Shown here: positions 59,303-64,000 of the stretch, piece by piece
How positions within the stretch are numbered: the stretch's first letter is position 1
Layout of the letters: every line of letters starts with the position of its first letter
The notes under the pieces: model-generated
What the model was told of the DNA's origin: nothing
Seen by the model: the letters and a program-made list of their open reading frames with translations, nothing else
Databases searched by the model: none
Program-made: the position numbers and the translations under genes
Source of the DNA: an uncultured Collinsella sp.
GTDB lineage: Bacteria > Actinomycetota > Coriobacteriia > Coriobacteriales > Coriobacteriaceae
DNA length: 64,000 nucleotides
Direction: 5' to 3'
Assembly (NCBI GenBank): GCA_902494345.1
Contig: CABUSV010000013.1
Coordinates: 1 to 64,000, forward strand

Positions 59303-60479
59303 ACGTCGCCCCCAATTCCCCGATAACCGCATCGGCGCCCGACGTGCGGAAAAGCTCGCGGCGCTCGGCGTCGAACACGACCGCGGCGATGTCGCATGCG
59401 CCCGCCGCGCGACGGCGCAACCTGTCCTCGATTGCCGCAGCGAGCGAGGCGCGCGCAGCGTCCCCCACGCCGGCGGCCTCGATTACCTCGAGCGCCGCCG
59501 TGGTCGTGACCGACGACATGATCTCGTGCACGGTCTTCGCGCCCGCGCCGGCCAAGGCCGCGTGGGCGGCCAGAATCTCCGCGCGGCAGTCGGCGGTACG
59601 CGAATGGGTGTCCATGATGCCGCCCGCGACCTTCACCAGCTTGCCGATGTGTCCCACAAGAAGGACATTGGTAAATCCCTCGCGAACGCAGCAATCAATC
59701 GCATCGCCCACGAAGTTGGAGATGAAGACCACCGGCACACCGTTTAGGTGGAAATGCCCCGAGATGAACTGCGCGCCGTAGTTGCCGGGCGTGAGCACGA
59801 CTCCGCGCCGCCCCATAGCCGCATGCTGCCGGATCTCGAGCTCGATGCTGTCGCGCAAGGCAGCGAGGCTGCGCGGCTCGACGATGCCCGTCGTGCCCAG
59901 GATGGAGATGCCGCCCTCTATCCCCAGGTGCGGGTTGAAGGTCTTTTCGGCAAGGGCAACACCCTCGGGTACCGAAATCGTCACAGCAATATTTCCAGAA
60001 AAGCCGTGCGCGGCACACACCTCGCGCACCACCGAAGTGATCATCGCGCGCGGCGTCGCGTTGATGGCGGCCGCCCCCACCGGCTGCTCGAGCCCGGGCA
60101 ACGTCACGCGCCCCACGCCCACGCCGCCATCGATGGAAACTTCCGATTCGCGCGCGGACACGCCCTTGCTGCCCGCAGTGCCCGTGCCCGACCCCACATG
60201 TTCCACGCGCGCGTACACGAGCACGCCGTCGGTCACATCGGCGTCGTCACCTGCGTCCTTTCGCACGGCGCACTGGGCGCACCCCTCGCCGATGCATGCG
60301 TCGACCACGTCCGTCTCGACGGGCAGCCCGCCGGGGGTAACGATCGACACGCGGCCGACGGGCTTTCGTGACAAGAGCATCTCACAGGCCGCCTTCGCCG
60401 CGAGCGCGGCGCAGCTCCCCGTGGTGTAGCCGCAGCGCAGGCGGGTCGTCCCGGTATATATGTAGTGCTCGAAGGCCAC
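59295..60479 (-). CDS. cbiD: Cobalt-precorrin-5B C1-methyltransferase
   Basis: A 394-residue CbiD, marker enzyme of the anaerobic pathway. It begins with RLRCGYTTGSCAALAAKAA near residue 16, then AINATPRAMI near 130, GGISILGTTGIVEPRSLAAL near 190 and FHLNGVPVVFISNFVGD near 265. GTG 60479 starts one base after the cbiF stop. Presence of CbiD and CbiG, with no CobG, shows the oxygen-independent route. Confidence 0.94.
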   Translation of the reverse strand: MAFEHYIYTGTTRLRCGYTTGSCAALAAKAACEMLLSRKPVGRVSIVTPGGLPVETDVVDACIGEGCAQCAVRKDAGDDADVTDGVLVYARVEHVGSGTGTAGSKGVSARESEVSIDGGVGVGRVTLPGLEQPVGAAAINATPRAMITSVVREVCAAHGFSGNIAVTISVPEGVALAEKTFNPHLGIEGGISILGTTGIVEPRSLAALRDSIELEIRQHAAMGRRGVVLTPGNYGAQFISGHFHLNGVPVVFISNFVGDAIDCCVREGFTNVLLVGHIGKLVKVAGGIMDTHSRTADCRAEILAAHAALAGAGAKTVHEIMSSVTTTAALEVIEAAGVGDAARASLAAAIEDRLRRRAAGACDIAAVVFDAERRELFRTSGADAVIGELGATYE

Positions 60480-60480
60480 G

Positions 60481-61272
60481 CTAGCTACTCGCCTTCCGAT
60501 ACCCCGTGGCAAACGAAGGGTCGTAAAGCTTGCTGCGCTCGTACGACTCCGCTTGCGCGCCGTTGTGCGCAAGCCCGCCGCGAGCTCCGAGCACGCGGCC
60601 CACCACCACGAGCGCCGTGCGGTCGATGCCCTCTCGCGCACCCGCATCGGCGAGCGTGCCCACTGTGCAGCGCACCACGCGCTCCTCAGGCCAGGTCGCC
60701 TTGTACACGAGCGCCGCCGGCTCGTCGGAGCTGCGGCCCGCGGCCAAAAGCTCGGCGGAAAGCTCGGCGAGCATACCCGAGCTCAGGAAGATGACCATAG
60801 TCGAGCCGCTTTCCGCCATGGTGCGCATGCCCTCGCCCGCGGGCATAGGGGTGCGCCCGGAAAGCCGCGTGATCACGACCGACTGGCTGATTCCCGGCAG
60901 CGTGTATTCCTGGCGAAGCGCCGCTGCGGCACCGCAAAAGCTCGACACGCCGGGCACCACCTCGTAGTCCACGCCGCGCGCGTCGAGCGCGTCCATCTGC
61001 TCCTGGATGGCGCCGTACAGGCACGGGTCGCCCGTGTGCAGGCGCACCACTTCCTCGCCCCGTGCATCCGCCGCGCACATCACGTCGAGCACTTCCTCCA
61101 AGGTCATGTGCGCGCTGTCGTAGACGACGCAGGATTCCTTACACTCGGCGAGCAGCTCGGGGTTCACAAGGCTTCCCGCCCAAACGACCACGTCGGCCGC
61201 ACGCAGAAGGCGCGCCCCGCGCAGCGTGATAAGGTCGGCGGCGCCCGAGCCTGCACCAACGATATGAATCAT
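60481..61272 (-). CDS. cbiF: Cobalt-precorrin-4 C11-methyltransferase
   Basis: A 263-residue CbiF/CobM methylase acting on C-11. Marks are MIHIVGAGSGAADLITLRGA, VVWAGSLVNPELL near 30, VRLHTGDPCLYGAIQEQM near 78, VVPGVSSFCGAAAALRQEYT near 105 and MVIFLSSGML near 155. GGAAGG lies five bases before ATG 61272. It is the first gene of the 17-gene operon. I see no cobalamin riboswitch in its roughly 150-base leader. Confidence 0.94.
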   Translation of the reverse strand: MIHIVGAGSGAADLITLRGARLLRAADVVVWAGSLVNPELLAECKESCVVYDSAHMTLEEVLDVMCAADARGEEVVRLHTGDPCLYGAIQEQMDALDARGVDYEVVPGVSSFCGAAAALRQEYTLPGISQSVVITRLSGRTPMPAGEGMRTMAESGSTMVIFLSSGMLAELSAELLAAGRSSDEPAALVYKATWPEERVVRCTVGTLADAGAREGIDRTALVVVGRVLGARGGLAHNGAQAESYERSKLYDPSFATGYRKASS

Positions 61273-61403
61273 CCGAGCCTTCCCTTCCCGTTTCTCATCG
61301 CAACCGTTTACGCCGCCATTCGCGCAGCGGGCAAAACACGGCGCCTGCGGCGGCAATCGGCGCAAATACGCAGGCAGGAGGCGCAATGCCGCCCGCCCTG
61401 GCT

Positions 61404-61432
61404 TTGACACGTTCACAAGTGCCCACTATCAT
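61404..61432 (+). promoter_or_regulatory. Promoter of the cbiK-lipoprotein unit
   Basis: A perfect TTGACA (61404-61409), exactly 17 bases, then TATCAT (61427-61432). RNA would start near 61439, ahead of the riboswitch. On the opposite strand TATGAT (61431-61426) could serve as the -10 for the cobalamin operon, so the two promoters may overlap and compete. Confidence 0.75.
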
Positions 61433-61479
61433 AGTAAAAGTTTCGGCAACGAGCATATGACAATCGGATAAAAGGAAAT

Positions 61480-61616
61480 GACCGGCGCGGCGCCCGCACA
61501 GCCCGCGCTGGCTTGCGGAGGGAACCAGGTGGGAATCCTGGGCAAGGGACATTACTGTATAGGACGCGCGGGCGAACCGCCTCGCGCCCCAAGCCAGACT
61601 GCTTCGCCTTTTCCTC
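61480..61616 (+). promoter_or_regulatory. Cobalamin riboswitch
   Basis: The conserved core reads GGGAACCAGGTGGGAATCCT (61520-61539), then GGGCAAGGGACATTACTGTA and, after a G+C-rich arm, AAGCCAGACTGC (the B12-box position, 61591-61602). These are the ordered signatures of the cobalamin aptamer. Directly after it CCTTTTCCTC (61607-61616) can pair with GAGGAAAGG (61715-61723), the cbiK ribosome site, suggesting that ligand binding blocks translation. A small hairpin at 61616-61630 follows. It lies between the promoter and cbiK. Confidence 0.88.
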
Positions 61617-61730
61617 ACGGCATCGCCGTGGCGTTAGCTCCTTGTGAACCCCGAGGGGTGCGCTTTTCTTTCGCTTGTGCCGACAAGCAACTGTCGCCGG
61701 GGGACCGGCAAACCGAGGAAAGGAAAAACC

Positions 61731-62657
61731 ATGTCCGACCAGATGTCACGCCGCGGCTTCATGGGCGCCGCAGCAACCGGAGCCGTCGCGCTCGCCGGAG
61801 TCGCGCTCGCGGGCTGCTCCAACACCTCCGCGAGTTCCGAGAAATCGAGTGAAAAGGAGAAGGCCGTGAAGCCGGTCATCCTCGTCACGAGCTTCGGCAC
61901 GAGCTACAACGACTCGCGCCACATCACCATCGGCGCCATCGAAGACGCTATCCGCGAGAAGTACTGGCAGGACTACGACATCCGCCGCGCCTTCACCGCG
62001 CAGATCATCATCGACAAGCTGAAGAAGCGCGACGGCATCACGATCGACAACATGACCGAGGCGCTCGACCGCTGCGTGGAAGACGGCGTGAAGGAAATCG
62101 TCGTGCAGCCGACGCATCTCATGGGTGGCCTGGAATATACCGACGTGAAAGACGAGCTCGACAAGTACGCCGACAAGTTCGACAAAATCTCGCTCGGCGA
62201 CCCGCTGCTCACCTCCGACGACGACTACAAGAAGGTGGCCGCAGCCATTAAGGAGAACATGGCGTCCTTCGACGACGGCAAGACGGCGCTGTGCCTCATG
62301 GGCCACGGCACCGAAGCCGATTCCAACGCCGACTATGCCAAGATGCAGGAAGTGTTCAAGAACGAGGGCTTGACGCAGTTCTTCGTCGGCACCGTCGAGG
62401 CTGAACCGACCTGCGAGGATGTTATCGCCGCCGCGAGCGCCGCAGGGTACAAGAAGGCCGTGCTCGCGCCGTTCATGGTGGTCGCGGGCGACCACGCGAA
62501 CAACGACATGGCAGACGAGACCGACCCCGACAGCTGGGCTGCGAAGTTCGTGGCCGCCGGCTTCGAAGTGACGTGCCTGCTCCAGGGTCTGGGACAGAAC
62601 GTCGCGGTCGACGACATCTACGTCTCGCACGTGGACGACGCCATCGCCAAGCTGTAA
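61731..62657 (+). CDS. cbiK: Exported sirohydrochlorin cobaltochelatase, lipoprotein form
   Basis: A 308-residue CbiK-family chelatase that inserts cobalt into sirohydrochlorin or its reduced form. Unlike enteric CbiK it has an export signal: twin-arginine SRRGFMG (about residues 6-12), a hydrophobic stretch and lipobox LAGC near residue 27, so it should be a Tat-exported lipoprotein. The chelatase body has VILVTSFGTSYNDSR, the active-site His192 in LMGHGTEADS and His255 in VAGDHANND. Desulfovibrio has a periplasmic CbiK with proposed haem or metal roles. It may bind or load cobalt or tetrapyrrole outside rather than start corrin synthesis. ATG 61731 has GGAAAGG upstream. Confidence 0.9.
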   Translation: MSDQMSRRGFMGAAATGAVALAGVALAGCSNTSASSEKSSEKEKAVKPVILVTSFGTSYNDSRHITIGAIEDAIREKYWQDYDIRRAFTAQIIIDKLKKRDGITIDNMTEALDRCVEDGVKEIVVQPTHLMGGLEYTDVKDELDKYADKFDKISLGDPLLTSDDDYKKVAAAIKENMASFDDGKTALCLMGHGTEADSNADYAKMQEVFKNEGLTQFFVGTVEAEPTCEDVIAAASAAGYKKAVLAPFMVVAGDHANNDMADETDPDSWAAKFVAAGFEVTCLLQGLGQNVAVDDIYVSHVDDAIAKL

Positions 62658-62666
62658 ACTCGCCGC

Positions 62667-62738
62667 GCACGGGGGCGCCGGTCGCGTCCCCGTGCAACGG
62701 GCATGTGCCTTCCCCGACCGACGGCGCATGCCCGTTGC
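62667..62738 (+). terminator. Two overlapping hairpins between cbiK and the next lipoprotein gene
   Basis: GCACGGGG (62667-62674) pairs with CCCCGTGC (62688-62695), and GCAACGGGCATG (62694-62705) pairs with CATGCCCGTTGC (62727-62738). They share two bases. There is no T-run. They may reduce read-through or protect the cbiK message. Confidence 0.5.
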
Positions 62739-62801
62739 ATTCGCATCCCGCCCGCCCACCGCACGGCGCGGGCGGTCGAAGCGATTGAAAGGAACCCCTC
62801 C

Positions 62802-63335
62802 ATGTTGAAGAAAACCCTCGCCTTCGCCCTGTCGGCGGCGCTTTTCGCGTTCTCGCTCGCCGGCTGCGGCGGAAATTCAATCGACAGCGCAAAGGCAAGC
62901 GATGCCGATACCCAGGAAAAGACCGAACAGGCGGCCGATGCGCCCGAGGGCGCAAGCGCTGCCCCCATCACCGCCGACAAGGTGGCCGACGGCACCTATC
63001 CGATCACCGTAGATTCCAGCTCGAACATGTTCAGGATTGTGGACGCCCAGCTCATCGTGGAAAACGGCTCCATGCACTGCGTGATGACACTTTCCGGCAC
63101 GGGCTACGGCAAGCTCTTCATGGGCACGGGCGACGAGGCTGCCGCTGCGAGCGAGGCCGACTTCATCCCCTATGTGGAAAACGCGGAAGGCAAGTACACC
63201 TACGACGTGCCCGTTGATGCGCTCGACGAGGACACCGCCTGCGCCGCGTGGAGCATTAAAAGGGAGCGGTGGTACGACCGCACGCTCGTATTCGAATCCG
63301 CCGGCGTCGATCTGCGCGCCGACGCACTGAAGTAA
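62802..63335 (+). CDS. Small lipoprotein of a putative metal/tetrapyrrole uptake system
   Basis: A 177-residue lipoprotein: signal peptide MLKKTLAFALSAALFAFS, lipobox SLAGC (cysteine near residue 22), an acidic linker, then a beta-rich domain with DGTYPITVDSSSNMFRIVDA, GKLFMGTGDEA and WSIKRERWYDRTLVFES. I do not recognise a named family with certainty. Its place between an exported CbiK and a second lipoprotein, under a cobalamin riboswitch, suggests a surface binding protein for cobalt, haem or a corrinoid. AAAGGAA precedes the ATG. Confidence 0.7.
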   Translation: MLKKTLAFALSAALFAFSLAGCGGNSIDSAKASDADTQEKTEQAADAPEGASAAPITADKVADGTYPITVDSSSNMFRIVDAQLIVENGSMHCVMTLSGTGYGKLFMGTGDEAAAASEADFIPYVENAEGKYTYDVPVDALDEDTACAAWSIKRERWYDRTLVFESAGVDLRADALK

Positions 63336-63339
63336 CGCC

Positions 63340-64000
63340 ATGCGGTCGATTCTTCCCAAGGGGGAAAACAGGAAGCGCCGCAGCATCGCGGCGCGCGTAA
63401 TCGCCTGCGTTCTCGTCGCCCTGCTCACGCTTCCCTTCGCGGGGTGCAGTGCGAGCCCGAACGCGACCGGTGGCACGACGGGCTCTCAGGAATACACTGT
63501 GAGTGTCTCGCTTTCCGGCGGGTCAGGGCGCGCAAGCATCGCCTCACCCACCACAATTGTGAAGGATGGCGACACCTACACCGCGACCATCACCTGGTCG
63601 AGTTCGAACTACGACAAGATGACCGTCGACGGCGTGGACTACGCGCCCGTAAACGACGGCGGCAACTCCACATTCGAGATACCCGTCACGCTCGACGAGG
63701 ACATCGCCGTGTCGGCCGAGACCGTCGCCATGTCGACGCCGCACACCATCGACTACACGCTCCACTTCGACTCATCCACCATGAAGGAGAAATCGGGCGA
63801 CGATGCAAGTGGCGGCTCCCCTGCGGGAACGGCTTCAGGCGCCGCGGCCGACTTCCACAACACCGATTTGGGCTGCGGCTGGGAGCCGACGGGAACGCTT
63901 CAGCTAGAATACGCCGAGCACTTCACTGTCGACGAGTTCGAAGGCGGCCTGCGGCTTATCTGCGTTTCGAACGGGGAGCGCTTCCTCGTGGTGCCGCAAG
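63340..64000 (+). CDS. Lipoprotein, probable substrate-binding component (truncated by window edge)
   Basis: ATG 63340 starts 4 bases after the previous stop and the frame is open to the edge (220 codons). It has a signal peptide (RVIACVLVALLTLPFAGC) with lipobox near residue 36, a beta-sandwich-like domain at about 50-145 (YTVSVSLSGGSGRASI, YTATITWSSSNYDKMTVDG), an Asp/Ser/Gly-rich linker and then LQLEYAEHFTVDEFEGGLRL, which resembles the start of an iron-complex or corrinoid substrate-binding protein. A fused surface-binding plus ABC-receptor protein is likely. ABC permease genes are expected beyond the edge. Confidence 0.65.
   Translation, partial: MRSILPKGENRKRRSIAARVIACVLVALLTLPFAGCSASPNATGGTTGSQEYTVSVSLSGGSGRASIASPTTIVKDGDTYTATITWSSSNYDKMTVDGVDYAPVNDGGNSTFEIPVTLDEDIAVSAETVAMSTPHTIDYTLHFDSSTMKEKSGDDASGGSPAGTASGAAADFHNTDLGCGWEPTGTLQLEYAEHFTVDEFEGGLRLICVSNGERFLVVPQ

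Noticed and set aside
61273..61403. A second cobalamin riboswitch for the biosynthetic operon
   Set aside because: The minus-strand leader has AAAGCCAGGGCGGG, faintly like a B12 box, but none of the other core segments in order.

Overview
The window looks like chromosome of a high-G+C Gram-positive gut bacterium of the class Coriobacteriia, most likely Collinsella or a close relative. This is inferred from gene content and protein style: a glgB-glgP-glgC-glgD-glgA block, a GH13-GH77 fusion, a single-chain serine dehydratase and LoaP-type control of capsule genes. No rRNA or other species marker is present.

Bases 1-10913 (minus strand) are the promoter-proximal part of a capsule or exopolysaccharide operon. 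In transcription order it holds the NusG paralogue LoaP, a phosphoglycosyl transferase, a TagA/WecG transferase, UDP-GlcNAc 2-epimerase, a GT4 transferase, LicD, two hexapeptide acyltransferases, two GT2 transferases, a Wzy-like polymerase and a polysaccharide pyruvyl transferase. The next gene is cut by the left edge. A 1.1 kb gene-poor stretch follows. Its leader on the minus strand can fold into two mutually exclusive hairpins, the second followed by a T-run, which looks like an attenuator. It also holds a textbook LexA box with a decayed micro-ORF, then a RhuM-Fic protein and tRNA-Ala(GGC).

Bases 13277-28597 cover thiN, a HAD phosphatase and the storage-glucan genes glgB, glgP, glgC, glgD, glgA and a GH13-GH77 fusion. 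GlgB and GlgA carry histone H1-like Lys/Ala/Thr tails. TGGTAAAAC half-sites flank both ends of this block and suggest one regulator.

Bases 28758-44878 are housekeeping: rsmB, fmt, def, priA, gltX, metK, sdaA, an L,D-transpeptidase and a MacAB-type ABC exporter. Their intergenic spaces contain long inverted repeats (13-33 bp arms, loops of 32-106 nt) of several sequence families.

Bases 44986-61272 (minus strand) are a 17-gene anaerobic cobalamin operon in which every junction overlaps or abuts (13 nt overlap to 1 nt gap). It runs from corrin-ring methylation to nucleotide-loop assembly. Facing it, behind a TTGACA-17-TATCAT promoter and a cobalamin riboswitch, are a Tat-exported lipoprotein form of the cobaltochelatase CbiK and two further lipoproteins, the last cut by the right edge and resembling a metal or tetrapyrrole uptake protein.
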